Shown: positions 1 to 9,297, counted from the stretch's first letter. The stretch is DNA of 64,000 nt from Desulfosporosinus sp. FKB (GCF_002196705.1 NZ_NADJ01000040.1:248001-312000), one strand, 5' to 3'. Made by a program: numbers and translations. The notes: generated by a model not told the origin, from the letters alone.

Positions 1-17
1 CGATCAAGGCTTGAAAC

Positions 18-136
18 TTTATCCGGTTTTTAAAACCCCCGCTTCTATAAGTGGGGGTGGGTTCTTCGTTAACTTCAGGTGAGGTAGAGTCCCCATGGTA
101 AAGCCCCGATGTTCCGCTTAAGCTGAACGAGTTCAC
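18..136 (-). repeat. Miniature IS200/IS605-like palindromic element, copy 1
   Basis: About 119 bp, inverted relative to copies 2 and 3. It has a large hairpin at 35-58 (ACCCCCGCTT / AAGTGGGGGT, loop CTAT) and a small one at 111-128 (GTTCCGC / GCTGAAC, loop TTAA), joined by a conserved GGACTCTACC-type core. A hairpin near each end and no terminal inverted repeat is the architecture of IS200/IS605 ends, so I infer a transposase-less derivative. The small-hairpin end lies directly before the ribosome binding site of the symporter gene, so the element would form part of that transcript's leader. A cis-acting RNA element is the alternative reading. Confidence 0.6.
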
Positions 137-159
137 TAAGATAAAGGAGGATGGTAGGA

Positions 160-1581
160 ATGAACGTGCCCATGATTATTGTAGCACTCTATATCGTTGC
201 TTTGTTTGCGATTAGTGCTTATGCTCGTAAACTTGCCGCAAAGGGGAAGGACGGTTATTTACTGGCAGGACGTCAGTTGACAACTCTTCTTGTGGCTGTA
301 TCAATTACCGGTCTCGCCATTGGGGGAGCATCAACGATTGGTGTTTCTGAACAAGCTTACTCAGTGGGGTTAGCTGCAGGTTGGTACAATGTTGCTTGGG
401 GACTAGGTGCTATTATTATGGGATTTGTAGCAGCAGGACATTATCGCAGGCTTAATATTACTACAGTTCCCGAAATGTTTGAGCGCTTTTATGATGCTAA
501 AGGCAGAGTTATTAGTGTAGCGAGCCAAATCACCATTCAGCTCGTCATCACTTCACTTCAATACCTTGCCGGAGGAGCGATTCTTGCCTCCATGTTACCC
601 TCAGTCTTCACCCTGAAAAGTGGTATGGTTATGAGTGCCGTAGTGTTTATCGGCATCACCTTTGTTGGCGGAATGTGGTCTGCAGGGTTAGCAAATATTT
701 TAAATGTACTCCTCATCTATATCGGAATTACAGTCGCTGCGATTTTTACCGTAATTAGTCAAGGAGGAATCCATCAGATTGCCCTAAAACTTCCCCAAAG
801 TGTTCCCTATTTTCATCCGGTTGCAGGCCTGGGTTGGGGTATCATTGTTGGCTGGCTTGCTGTAATGATTACCATGGGGATGTCAACCCAAAGTATCGTC
901 CAAATCTCTTGTGGAGCTAAGGATATAAAGACTGCTCGCCGAGGCTTTGTCATCGGTGGAATGCTGATGATTCCAATTGGCTTTTTATCCGCGCTTATTG
1001 GAATGGCTGCCAGAGTTGCCTATCCTTCGATGAGTGCTACTTTAGCGATGCCTAAAATTATTATGAGTTTAAACCCTCTTCTCGCTGGGATTACTCTTGC
1101 AGCATTATGGGCGGCCGATGTGTCGACGGCAGGAAGCTTGTTGCTTGGTTCGGCAACCTTGTTCTCCCAGGATATCTATAAACGTTTTATCAACCCCAAT
1201 GTCAGCGAAAAACAATATGCACTGATCACTAAAGCATCGGTCATCATCCTTGGGCTCTTAACCTTTTTCTTAGCCATGAATGTGGCAGGGATATTAAAAA
1301 CCCTCATGGTTGGTCTTAGCCTGACAACAGCCTTCACTGTGGTCTTCTTATTTACTATTTTTGCCCCAGGGCTTGCACGTAAGAATTCAGCTTTCTTTAC
1401 TACCTTAGTTGGAGTCTTAGTCATTGTCCTGTGGCAGCTGGTTCCTGCCATTCGTGTTGTTTCCAATGTCATTTATTTTGAATGGATTGCCTGTGTCGGT
1501 ACGTATTTATTTACGGCCATCATCGATTCCAAGTCGGCAAATATAAACCCAGAATCCTTAGTGTCAACTTCAGAAATGTAG
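160..1581 (+). CDS. Sodium:solute symporter (SSS family)
   Basis: Integral membrane protein of about 473 residues with roughly 12-13 hydrophobic segments from start to end, typical of the solute:sodium symporter family, which imports organic solutes with Na+. The N-terminal LAGRQL and GGASTIG stretches (about residues 40-65) match the family's first two helices. The substrate cannot be read from sequence; pantothenate, proline, acetate and other carboxylates are all possible. ATG at 160 is chosen over the in-frame ATG at 151 because AAAGGAGG at 143-150 is then 9 bases away instead of touching the start. It is the only plus-strand gene in the first 38 kb and is bracketed by two inverted pieces of a palindromic element. 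Confidence 0.85.
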   Translation: MNVPMIIVALYIVALFAISAYARKLAAKGKDGYLLAGRQLTTLLVAVSITGLAIGGASTIGVSEQAYSVGLAAGWYNVAWGLGAIIMGFVAAGHYRRLNITTVPEMFERFYDAKGRVISVASQITIQLVITSLQYLAGGAILASMLPSVFTLKSGMVMSAVVFIGITFVGGMWSAGLANILNVLLIYIGITVAAIFTVISQGGIHQIALKLPQSVPYFHPVAGLGWGIIVGWLAVMITMGMSTQSIVQISCGAKDIKTARRGFVIGGMLMIPIGFLSALIGMAARVAYPSMSATLAMPKIIMSLNPLLAGITLAALWAADVSTAGSLLLGSATLFSQDIYKRFINPNVSEKQYALITKASVIILGLLTFFLAMNVAGILKTLMVGLSLTTAFTVVFLFTIFAPGLARKNSAFFTTLVGVLVIVLWQLVPAIRVVSNVIYFEWIACVGTYLFTAIIDSKSANINPESLVSTSEM

Positions 1582-1590
1582 CATTAAAAG

Positions 1591-1625
1591 ACTTATTGAA
1601 GTGGAGGTCTTAAAAATTGGATAAA
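1591..1625 (+). repeat. Palindromic element, end fragment (copy 5)
   Basis: About 35 bases match the right end of the element family: the second arm of the large hairpin (GAAGTGGAGGTC) followed by the TTAAAAATTGGATAAA tail also seen in copies 1 and 2. The first arm is decayed. It lies just after the symporter gene, inverted relative to copy 1. Confidence 0.5.
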
Positions 1626-1663
1626 CCTAAGCAGACCGGCAGAAAACTGTCGGACTGTTTAGG
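1626..1663. terminator. Stem-loop after symporter gene
   Basis: An imperfect stem of 17 pairs: CCTAAGCAGACCGGCAG pairs with CTGTCGGACTGTTTAGG around an AAAA loop, with two G-T wobbles and one mismatch. There is no good T-run on the plus strand, so termination is only likely. Confidence 0.45.
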
Positions 1664-1667
1664 TAAA

Positions 1668-1707
1668 AAGGGTACTATCACTAAATCAAATAGGTGACAG
1701 TACCCTT
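1668..1707. terminator. GGGTAY-family hairpin, convergent terminator
   Basis: AAGGGTAC and GTACCCTT form the outer stem, extended inward by ATCAC/GGTGA. It lies between the ends of the convergent symporter and alcohol dehydrogenase genes and belongs to a hairpin family found at several other gene ends in the window. Confidence 0.55.
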
Positions 1708-1880
1708 ACTCAATTTTTGAGGAACTTACTAACCCTCACCGGCCTAAACCTTTGCAATCAAAAAGGAGCAACTCCAATTATTGTAATGATTATTCTTTTA
1801 CTCTTAATACTCAAATGGTCAAACATTAAGAAAAGTTACTACTTAATAAAAATTTAAGCAATTCTTATCGAACCTCAGAA

Positions 1881-3053
1881 CTAAATAACAACGTCATAAC
1901 CGTAATAAGCTGCCTTATATACTTGAATCAAATCTTCGACGCTAGGCTTACGTGGATTAGTTCCAGTACATGGATCTTCCAAAGCGGCCTTAGCATAGGT
2001 TTCTGCGTTTTCCAAGAAAGAATTTTCGTCCATACCTAGTTCCTTAAGACTTGCCGGTATTCCAAGTGAAGTATTTAAATTTTTAATAGCTGCGACTAAT
2101 GAACTGACCAATGCCTCATTAGAAGAACCGGGTAATCCTAAATATTTGGCGATTTGTGCATAGCGCTGACCGGCAACCTTAGAATTGTACTGGATTACAG
2201 CGGGCATTAGGATCGTATTACAACGTCCATGGGTAGTATTAATTGTCGAGATTTTATGAGACAAGCTGTGGTCTATGCCTAAGATTGCATTGGAAAATGA
2301 CATGCCGGCATAGTTTTGGGCGATATGCATTTTGGTTCTGGCTGTGATATCCGATCCATCTCTAAATGCTTTGGGAAGCCACTCAAAGATTGTCTTAATA
2401 GACTCTAGAGCTAAGGTATCAGTATAGTCATTAGCCATAGTTGAAACGTACGCTTCTAGTGAATGAGACAAGGCATCAACTCCGGTATCAGCAGTAACAT
2501 TAGGGGGCATGGAAAGGCAAATTTCCGGGTCTAAGATTGCAATATCCGGAGTGATTTCATAGGAAGCCAAAGGATGTTTAATCCCGCCCTGTTCAGTAAT
2601 TACTGCTACGCAGGTTACTTCTGTTCCCGTACCGCTGGTAGAGGGAATAGCTACAAATCTGGCCTTATTTCTGAGTGGTGGAATACTAAACGGTGCCTTG
2701 ATATCTTCAAATCTCTTATCGGGATATTCATAAAATACCCACATAGCTTTAGCGGCATCAATTGCGGAGCATCCGCCTAAGCCCAGAATTAAATCGGGAG
2801 CAAACTCTTTCATTTTCTCTGCGCCGCGATAAACAGTCTCAACAGAGGGATCGCCCTCAACTCCGTCAAAGATTGTATAGTCGATATTTGATTCTTTGAG
2901 ATATCCTGTTACCTTATCCAGTACTCCATTTGCTCTCATTGAATTTTTGCCCATGCATATAAATGCCTTTGAACCCTGAACTTGCTTTAGGTACTCTAAG
3001 GTACCTGCACCGAACACTACATCTCTTGGCACTCTGAACCATTTTAAATCCAA
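1881..3053 (-). CDS. Iron-containing alcohol dehydrogenase
   Basis: About 390 residues, the normal size of group III NAD(P)-dependent alcohol dehydrogenases. It has the nucleotide-binding GLGGCSAIDAAK stretch (family consensus GGGS, here GGCS) and the metal-binding region DTGVDALSHSLEAYVS followed by GIDHSLSHK and THGRCN, which supply the Asp and three His ligands. It would interconvert an alcohol and an aldehyde in the cytosol; substrate unknown. The reading frame is open further upstream, but a TTG at 3053 preceded by GAAGGAG at about 9 bases, and alignment with the family N-terminus (LKWFRVP), argue for this start. It appears to be a single-gene unit. Confidence 0.85.
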   Translation of the reverse strand: MDLKWFRVPRDVVFGAGTLEYLKQVQGSKAFICMGKNSMRANGVLDKVTGYLKESNIDYTIFDGVEGDPSVETVYRGAEKMKEFAPDLILGLGGCSAIDAAKAMWVFYEYPDKRFEDIKAPFSIPPLRNKARFVAIPSTSGTGTEVTCVAVITEQGGIKHPLASYEITPDIAILDPEICLSMPPNVTADTGVDALSHSLEAYVSTMANDYTDTLALESIKTIFEWLPKAFRDGSDITARTKMHIAQNYAGMSFSNAILGIDHSLSHKISTINTTHGRCNTILMPAVIQYNSKVAGQRYAQIAKYLGLPGSSNEALVSSLVAAIKNLNTSLGIPASLKELGMDENSFLENAETYAKAALEDPCTGTNPRKPSVEDLIQVYKAAYYGYDVVI

Positions 3054-3146
3054 TGTTCTCTCTCCTTCACAATAATCCTTTTCTAATCGGCTGTCTCTAT
3101 TCGCCGCCAAAAAAGACTATGTGTCGCTGCTTAAATTTAGAACCGC

Positions 3147-4241
3147 CTATTTCTCCTTTTCTTGATTTGCTAATTGAACTGTAAACCAGAAAGAATGTTC
3201 ATCTTCCCTCGAAATCAATCCGACCTCTCCCCGGTGTTGGTTAATAATTTCTTTAACAATCGCCAGCCCAAGGCCCACTCCTCCTGTCTTGCGATTACGT
3301 GCGGAGTCCAAACGGTAAAAACGCTCAAACACCTGATCCGCTTTGTTTTCAGGAATGGGTTGACCCAAATTGGTCACCACCACTTTATAAACAGAGTTCA
3401 CTGGTTTTCCAGCGATTTTCACCCAGCCGCCCCGATCATATTTCAGAACATTTTTCAGCAGATTGGCGATAACCTGTTTAAGGCCCTCTTTATTTCCTAA
3501 AATATTGGCAGCTTGGATATTCGCTTCTACTTTTATTTGCCGATGATCCAATTCAAGTTCAAAACTTTTTAACGCAGAGGCAATTACATCTTCTACAGGA
3601 ATTATCTGCAGTTCATTCCAGCCCAGTCTTTTGGATTCCCAAATATTTAATTGATGAAGTTCTTCCACCAAGCCGGTCAAATGCAGTGCTTCCTCATGCA
3701 ATGAATGGTATAGTTCCTGGTTTCCCTGAATCACACCGGTGTCTAAGGCTTCCAGATATCCTGTCAGGTTAGTAAGAGGCGTCCTCAGTTCATGAGCTAT
3801 GTCACTCACCATTTTCTTTCGAAGTTCCTCTGTCTGCTGCAGCTTGACGGCTAAATGATTAAAATCAGAAATAAGACGGCCTATTTCATCATCCGCCGAA
3901 ATCTCTTGACAAGGATAAAACTCCCCTCTGGCCATCTTTTGAGCACATACTCCCAAGTTCTGTAATGGTAAGATTAACTTTCGCACCAGAAAATAGTAAA
4001 GGATACAAGCGACGATAACTGCCAAAATAATTGCCCGGATTAAATAAAATTGCATAGTCTGGTCAAACAAACTACCTGATGCTCCGCCCATAACTTGATA
4101 TTGCTTAGTCAGCAAACAGGCAAAATCCTTTACAGAAACGCCTGCCAGCCAAATAACAATAGCAATTACAAGCAAATTAATCAGAATTAACTTAAGCAGA
4201 AAACTCCTTCGCCAAAAAAACAAGCCCTTAGTAGGCAACAA
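3147..4241 (-). CDS. PhoR-type sensor histidine kinase
   Basis: A membrane sensor kinase. In order: a transmembrane helix (LILINLLVIAIVIWLAG), a short external loop of about 30 residues, a second helix, a HAMP linker, the phosphoacceptor motif DIAHELRTPLTN, then the ATP-binding domain with NLLKNVLKYD (N box) and GVGLGLAIVKEI (G box). It overlaps the end of the OmpR-type regulator gene, so the two are translationally coupled. The open frame extends to 4382, but that part lies wholly inside the regulator gene in another frame. I place the start near a TTG at 4241; a TTG at 4223 is also possible. The very short sensor loop suggests sensing at or within the membrane. Confidence 0.8.
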   Translation of the reverse strand: MLPTKGLFFWRRSFLLKLILINLLVIAIVIWLAGVSVKDFACLLTKQYQVMGGASGSLFDQTMQFYLIRAIILAVIVACILYYFLVRKLILPLQNLGVCAQKMARGEFYPCQEISADDEIGRLISDFNHLAVKLQQTEELRKKMVSDIAHELRTPLTNLTGYLEALDTGVIQGNQELYHSLHEEALHLTGLVEELHQLNIWESKRLGWNELQIIPVEDVIASALKSFELELDHRQIKVEANIQAANILGNKEGLKQVIANLLKNVLKYDRGGWVKIAGKPVNSVYKVVVTNLGQPIPENKADQVFERFYRLDSARNRKTGGVGLGLAIVKEIINQHRGEVGLISREDEHSFWFTVQLANQEKEK

Positions 4242-4917
4242 AACGATACCCCATTCCCCTGACCGTTTCAATGATTTCATGGTTACCATCATATCTGAGT
4301 TTTTCTCGCAATTTGCCGACATGCACATCGACCGTTCTTTCTGTAACGATTTTTTCCTGATGAGGATAAAGTTCGTCGACAATTTGTTCTCTGGTTAAGA
4401 TCTGGTCGGGATGACTCATAAGAAAATACAATAAGCGAAATTCATGGTGCGTCAAAACAAGGGATTCTCCCTTGTAATGGATTTCTCCCTTTAACGGTTT
4501 TAGAGTAAGTCCTCTGTAAGTTACTTTCCTGCAGTTCTGAGCGGTTCGCCGCAAAACGACCTCGACTCTTGTCACCAATTCTTGTGGGCTGAAGGGCTTT
4601 GTGACATAATCATCCGCGCCCATTTTTAAGCCCTGAATACGTTCAGCCTCTTCAACTTTGGCTGTTAACATAATAATTGGCACAGTGCTTCTCAAGTCTG
4701 TTCGGATCATTGTACAAACTTCTTCTCCGCTCAACTTGGGCAACATAAGATCGAGAATCAGCATACAGGGATCAAATTGTTTAAATATTTTCAAAGCCTC
4801 TTCTCCATTTTCTGCTTCCAAGGCTTCATACCCTTCTCTTTCCAAGTATACTTTGACCAGTTGGCGGATTTTAGCATCGTCTTCGACAATGAGTACAGAT
4901 TTCCCCTTTGGTGTCAT
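4228..4917 (-). CDS. OmpR/PhoB-family response regulator
   Basis: About 229 residues. The receiver domain (first 120 residues) shows the acidic pair VEDD, the phosphoacceptor Asp in LILDLMLPKLSG, the Thr of MLTAK and the Lys of VTKPF. A winged-helix DNA-binding domain follows (HEFRLLYFLMSHP, then TVDVHVGKLREKL and ETVRGMGYRF), diagnostic of the OmpR/PhoB class. ATG at 4917 has GGAGG 7 bases upstream; a GTG two codons earlier is too close to it. It is cotranscribed with the kinase that overlaps its 3' end. The resA-ccdA genes just upstream are possible targets, by position only. Confidence 0.88.
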   Translation of the reverse strand: MTPKGKSVLIVEDDAKIRQLVKVYLEREGYEALEAENGEEALKIFKQFDPCMLILDLMLPKLSGEEVCTMIRTDLRSTVPIIMLTAKVEEAERIQGLKMGADDYVTKPFSPQELVTRVEVVLRRTAQNCRKVTYRGLTLKPLKGEIHYKGESLVLTHHEFRLLYFLMSHPDQILTREQIVDELYPHQEKIVTERTVDVHVGKLREKLRYDGNHEIIETVRGMGYRFVAY

Positions 4918-4988
4918 GAACACGCCTCCATCCGTTCAGCAATAAATCTTAACCACATATCCATCTTCACAGCCTAAAAACGACTGCC

Positions 4989-5606
4989 TTATTTTATGGT
5001 ACCCAACATTTCTTGCATAGACTCATTGGTCATAGGTCCAACAATTTTATCACGGATTATCCCCTGAGAATCCAGGATAAAGCTGGCAGGAATTGACGAT
5101 ATATTATATAACCGAGCAGCATCTCCGCTTTTATCCAGTAGTACCGGGAATGTAATACCATCTGCCTTCATAAATGTGGTAACCTCTGCCTGACTCTTTT
5201 CTGCTGTAGTTAAATTGACGGCCAGAATTTCAACCCCCGTATTTTTATTCTTGGCATAATAGTTTTCCATTTCCGGCATCTCCAAGCGGCAGGGGGGACA
5301 CCAACTTGCCCAGAAGTTGACAATGACCTTCTTTCCTCTCAAGCTGGAGAGTTTCACGGTTTCTCCATTGACACTCTGCAGTTCAAAATCCGGTGCCAGG
5401 TTCCCATTTTCCAGGCCGACAGTCAACGACTGTCCTTGATCTGTATTTGTTGACGCTCCCGCAGAAGTTGAAGCAGGCTTTGAGTTCTGTACACTGGCTG
5501 AATTGGCCGCTGGTGAATCCGGACTCTTACTCTTATTCCCCCCCACATCATACATCCCCCAAATCACTAATCCAATCAAAACTACAATCGCTAAATATTT
5601 TTTCAT
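4989..5606 (-). CDS. resA: Membrane-anchored thioredoxin-like protein (TlpA/ResA type)
   Basis: About 205 residues: an N-terminal signal anchor (LAIVVLIGLVIWGMY), a low-complexity Ser/Ala/Asn linker to about residue 60, then a thioredoxin fold with the active site WASWCPPC and the cis-proline segment SSIPASF. ResA/TlpA proteins reduce disulfides outside the membrane, often apocytochrome c haem-binding cysteines. The gene follows ccdA by 15 bases, so the pair supplies reductant (CcdA) and acceptor (ResA). GAAAGGA precedes the ATG. The exact client protein is not shown by the sequence. Confidence 0.85.
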   Translation of the reverse strand: MKKYLAIVVLIGLVIWGMYDVGGNKSKSPDSPAANSASVQNSKPASTSAGASTNTDQGQSLTVGLENGNLAPDFELQSVNGETVKLSSLRGKKVIVNFWASWCPPCRLEMPEMENYYAKNKNTGVEILAVNLTTAEKSQAEVTTFMKADGITFPVLLDKSGDAARLYNISSIPASFILDSQGIIRDKIVGPMTNESMQEMLGTIK

Positions 5607-5621
5607 TGCTCAATCTTCCTT

Positions 5622-6353
5622 TCAACTAATAGGTAAAATAATAGGTAAAAAAGCTAAAGCTGTCAGCCAGGCACTAATCTTTTGCAGCTGATCTGTATAT
5701 AACAATAGACCCATACCAATGAGAATCCAGCCGTTAATTATGGAAAGCAGACCTAAACTCCGATTAACTTTTTTTACCAGCCGTAAAGAATATGTAATAA
5801 TCACTGAAATCGCCAGAAAGGGAATGCCTAAACCCAACGAATAAACAAAAAGCATCATCATCCCACTATAAACGGTCTTGGCAGATCCAGCCAAAAGGAG
5901 AATCGAAGATAAGGCTAAACCAACACAAGGGGTCCAACCAGCTCCAAATGACATACCCAAAATAAAAGAACGCCAAATATTTCTTTCTCCTGTTTGTTTA
6001 GCTTCCCAGCGTTTTTCCCTCATCAGAAAACGCAGCTTTAGGATTCCCGCCATTTGCAATCCAAAGATGATAATCAGGAGTCCGCTTATTTTTTGAATAA
6101 TATCCCGGTTATGGCTGAAGATCTGTCCCAGGGCGCTGGCTGAAGCCCCCATCATCACAAAGATTATACTAAATCCCAGAATAAAACTGAGCGAACGGGC
6201 CAGCAACAATCCCTTGGATACCTCTATCTTATTATTTCCAAGTGTTGAACCGGTAAGATTAGCGACATAAGCTGGAATCAGCGGAAATACACAGGGCGAT
6301 AAAAACGATAACATCCCTGCCGTAAAAGCAAATAGCACTGAAACATTCTCCAC
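5622..6353 (-). CDS. ccdA: CcdA-family thiol:disulfide electron carrier
   Basis: About 243 residues with six hydrophobic helices. The two redox cysteines sit in FLSPCVFPLIPAY near the N-terminus and in GWTPCVG in the middle, the signature of CcdA/DsbD membrane domains that carry electrons from cytosolic thioredoxin across the membrane. It starts with GTG behind GGGGGTGA. The next gene is a ResA-type thioredoxin, its usual partner. The role is probably cytochrome c maturation or another extracytoplasmic thiol reduction. No cytochrome c gene is seen in the window. Confidence 0.87.
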   Translation of the reverse strand: MENVSVLFAFTAGMLSFLSPCVFPLIPAYVANLTGSTLGNNKIEVSKGLLLARSLSFILGFSIIFVMMGASASALGQIFSHNRDIIQKISGLLIIIFGLQMAGILKLRFLMREKRWEAKQTGERNIWRSFILGMSFGAGWTPCVGLALSSILLLAGSAKTVYSGMMMLFVYSLGLGIPFLAISVIITYSLRLVKKVNRSLGLLSIINGWILIGMGLLLYTDQLQKISAWLTALAFLPIILPIS

Positions 6354-6502
6354 AGAACTTCACCCCCATGCTGGTATTTATATGAAGTAACATTTTCTAA
6401 TCCTAAGATAAGTTACTGAGTCATTAAGATCAATTGTATTTCTTTAAAATAACTATACTCTACAATAACTACACTTTACAAAGATCGTCCCTTAATAATC
6501 AT

Positions 6503-7156
6503 CTAGTTTAAAGAAGGCCTTTTTCTCTCAACAACCCAATCAATACTAAGACAAAGTATAGCGACGCTTAAATAGAGAATTTGCTCTTGAGAAAACCCCC
6601 GCCAATAATTATGGTTGAGCGGGTTCAAAAATTGAATAAACACTTGCCCCAGACTAAACCATAATAGACCCTGATTTAGCTGCTCAGGTTTGCCGATTGT
6701 CCTGCTCCTCCGAAATATTAGCAAAAGAATAAGTAAAGAAATGACAAGTTCGCTCCCATGAACCCGTGCCATTTGTCTAAGCAAAACCAAATCCAGCAAA
6801 GCATACATTGCTGTAGCAGCCAAAAAACCTATACTTAATAAATCCCCGTAAACCCAAATTGAATCGTGTTCCTTCTGCGCACGAAAAGCAATATAGATGC
6901 TCGCAATTGCCACCGCCAACCAGAATCCATGCTCCCCTCCCGAAAAATAGAGTAAAGCTAGAGGGTTGGTGATAACAGTTATCGGTTCGAAAAGAATCAA
7001 GCTAAATTTCCATATTACAAGTGCAATAATTAGACTGTTTTCAATAGTGTCGATCATCCGTTGAACCGGATACTCATCTCTAGGCAAACGGTTTCTTATA
7101 ACAAGATAACCCACGAATATGGAAAAACTGATAATTAGCCATTGAGTTTCCATCAT
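6503..7156 (-). CDS. Polytopic membrane protein, possibly a divergent Lgt-like protein
   Basis: About 217 residues with six or seven hydrophobic segments and no cleavable signal peptide. The layout and a GGEHG motif near residue 75 recall prolipoprotein diacylglyceryl transferase (Lgt), where a conserved HGG loop follows a similar helix, but the canonical Lgt signature is not present, so transferase activity is doubtful. It lies 149 bases upstream of ccdA on the same strand and could be in the same unit. AAGGAGG precedes two consecutive ATG codons. I do not recognise a family with confidence. Confidence 0.6.
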   Translation of the reverse strand: MMETQWLIISFSIFVGYLVIRNRLPRDEYPVQRMIDTIENSLIIALVIWKFSLILFEPITVITNPLALLYFSGGEHGFWLAVAIASIYIAFRAQKEHDSIWVYGDLLSIGFLAATAMYALLDLVLLRQMARVHGSELVISLLILLLIFRRSRTIGKPEQLNQGLLWFSLGQVFIQFLNPLNHNYWRGFSQEQILYLSVAILCLSIDWVVERKRPSLN

Positions 7157-7263
7157 TTCCCCTCCTTGGTCATGAATCGAGCGCGGCTTTTATATGAATA
7201 AGCATCTTATGGATAAACTATACCATCCAATTTTAAAGATTGTATAAAGATTGAGAAACGAGA

Positions 7264-7300
7264 AAAGCAACCGAAGTCTAGTTAAAACTCGGTTGCTTTA
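7264..7300 (-). terminator. Rho-independent terminator of ABC exporter operon
   Basis: AAGCAACCGA pairs with TCGGTTGCTT across a 17-base loop. On the minus strand the stem is followed by a T-rich stretch (TTTTCTCGTTTCTC). It sits about 90 bases after the stop of the permease gene. Confidence 0.65.
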
Positions 7301-7392
7301 GTTATTTAAGTTCTAAATCTGACAGAGAAAATAAAATCTTTAATTTGTAGCTTTCACTAATTTTCCTACCGTTGATTTCTTTAAACATAAGC

Positions 7393-9297
7393 TTATAGGC
7401 CAAAACCCAGCAGTTCTCTTTTGGAATATCTCAGCACAATAACGAATTGAAGCGCCGCTAAGCCTAATCCAATAACCAGACTGTAACCGGCAGCCTGCCA
7501 TCCATAGCCATAAAATTCATTGACTGCGTAGCCATAAAAACTCCCCATAAACAGACCGGCGATTACCTGAGGCATGAAGTAATAGGTGTTTTTATGACGT
7601 ATCATTGCCAGCATCTCCTCTGCAGTTACGCCCAGCCGGCAGAGACCGGACAATAGTCTCTGCTCTTCTTCCCCTTCAGCCATTATCTTAAAATGAATCA
7701 TGATATTGGCGGCAGCACAAAATAAAACCTCAACAAAGAACATCACAAACAGCAAAAATTCTGCCGACTGTTGGGCCAAGGTGTAGGATTCAATCCTGGA
7801 TGTTGCCCGGTAATAATGTTGCTGTACCGGCTGGTCAACTCGATTCTTTTTTAATAAATAGTTCTGGACAGCAGCAATTCCTTTTCCCGAATTCTGCCAC
7901 TGCTTAAAAGAGTACAATTTAATAATCCCTGCCGAATAGTCAGAACTATGCGCGGCTATTTTCTGGAAATCAGCATCATTCAAAACCAAAGTACGATCAG
8001 CCAAGGTCGGATTTCGGTTGAATAAGATACGCACGTCACTTCCTGCGGACTTTAATTCCATTGTCTCCTTGCCACAATCAAAACCGACCGTTGACGGTGA
8101 AGTCAGATCATGTTGGTATCCGTCCTGAAAGTCAAACTGGAAAACCGTCAAGAACTCACCTTTGGGAATTTGATAACTGGTGCAAAATTCCTTATTTACT
8201 TCGGAAAGCGGAAGCAAATTATAGACTCCGTTTCGCAAATAATCCACCTGCTTGACCCTTTGAACTGTTACCCCATTTTGCGCCAATAGGTTAACGATAT
8301 TACTGTCAGCCACCTGGTTTTTGCCGAAAATCTGAGAATACACCAAATCATAGGGTGAATTGCTGACAGCATCCTTGGTAAGAGCCGGATACATAATCCC
8401 GGTCGATCCGGCAAAAAAAATACAAAATCCAAGCAGCCAGGCAGCTATGATGCCAATCCTGCTTCTTGACCCGGCATGCTGCCTGTTAAAAGCGATCCCG
8501 AGAAAATGGTGCTCCCGAAACCCCGGAAATACTTTAGCCCAAACGTTATCCAACGCCTCCACCTGGGCCAAAATGAAACCGGAGCCTGCCAAGATAACGC
8601 CAAAACTAATTTCCAACCAAAGCACTGAATTAGCATGAACATAACCAATTAGCATCATCGGAACAGAAACGGAGACTAAGATCACGCCAAAGATAAATCG
8701 TCCCCTGCTTGATTTTCTTTTCCTTTCGCCGCGAAATTTATCTTTGATCAGATCGATAAGTTCCATCTTTTTGAATCCTATGACACTCATTATCAGGGTG
8801 AAAAGGATCGTCAGGCCATAGAGCAAAGCCGTCCATTTATAAGACTCGACGTTAAAATACCAATGCAATCCGGATACCCCAATCACGTGTTGAATTACGA
8901 AATAAAAGGCAAAGGCTATCAACGTGCCCAGGAGCAGCCCGGCGAGCAGCGATATCCCAGCAATCAGGCACTGCTCCAAGAGCATATTGGTTAAAACTTC
9001 CGTTTCACTCATTCCCATGGTCATTAAAATGCCATAGTCATGTTGGCGGAGCTTCATAAATTGCCGGTAGGAATAGGGGATAAAGAGAACGAAAAAAATG
9101 CCGACAAATAGGCTTGGGGCATAAATATTGCTGGAAATATAGCTGTTTACGTTTTTAGGATTCATAAACGCCTGATTGGTAAAAATGGCGGCAAAGCTAT
9201 AAAACAGGACAATAGAAAAAACATTGCATAAAAAATACAGCCGGTAACGCCGAAAGTTGGCCATTAACATTTTCCTGGAAATATCAAAAAATGTCAT
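7393..9297 (-). CDS. ABC transporter permease, BceB/FtsX type
   Basis: About 634 residues. There is one helix at the N-terminus, a block of helices to about residue 300, a large extracytoplasmic domain of roughly 200 residues, then three helices at the C-terminus. This is the ten-helix layout of BceB/YtsD/VraG-type permeases, which work with a BceA ATPase in resistance to antimicrobial peptides that bind cell-wall precursors. ATG at 9297 is preferred over GTG at 9306 because AGGAGG then sits 8 bases away. The start overlaps the end of the ATPase gene by 14 bases. BceAB systems usually pair with a loop-less kinase; the kinase at 3147 is the nearest candidate but is not adjacent. Confidence 0.83.
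   Translation of the reverse strand: MTFFDISRKMLMANFRRYRLYFLCNVFSIVLFYSFAAIFTNQAFMNPKNVNSYISSNIYAPSLFVGIFFVLFIPYSYRQFMKLRQHDYGILMTMGMSETEVLTNMLLEQCLIAGISLLAGLLLGTLIAFAFYFVIQHVIGVSGLHWYFNVESYKWTALLYGLTILFTLIMSVIGFKKMELIDLIKDKFRGERKRKSSRGRFIFGVILVSVSVPMMLIGYVHANSVLWLEISFGVILAGSGFILAQVEALDNVWAKVFPGFREHHFLGIAFNRQHAGSRSRIGIIAAWLLGFCIFFAGSTGIMYPALTKDAVSNSPYDLVYSQIFGKNQVADSNIVNLLAQNGVTVQRVKQVDYLRNGVYNLLPLSEVNKEFCTSYQIPKGEFLTVFQFDFQDGYQHDLTSPSTVGFDCGKETMELKSAGSDVRILFNRNPTLADRTLVLNDADFQKIAAHSSDYSAGIIKLYSFKQWQNSGKGIAAVQNYLLKKNRVDQPVQQHYYRATSRIESYTLAQQSAEFLLFVMFFVEVLFCAAANIMIHFKIMAEGEEEQRLLSGLCRLGVTAEEMLAMIRHKNTYYFMPQVIAGLFMGSFYGYAVNEFYGYGWQAAGYSLVIGLGLAALQFVIVLRYSKRELLGFGL

Noticed and set aside
18-1625. 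Composite transposon around the symporter gene
   Set aside because: Only one nearly complete element and one fragment flank the gene, with no transposase or target duplication; IS200/IS605-type elements do not usually form composites.
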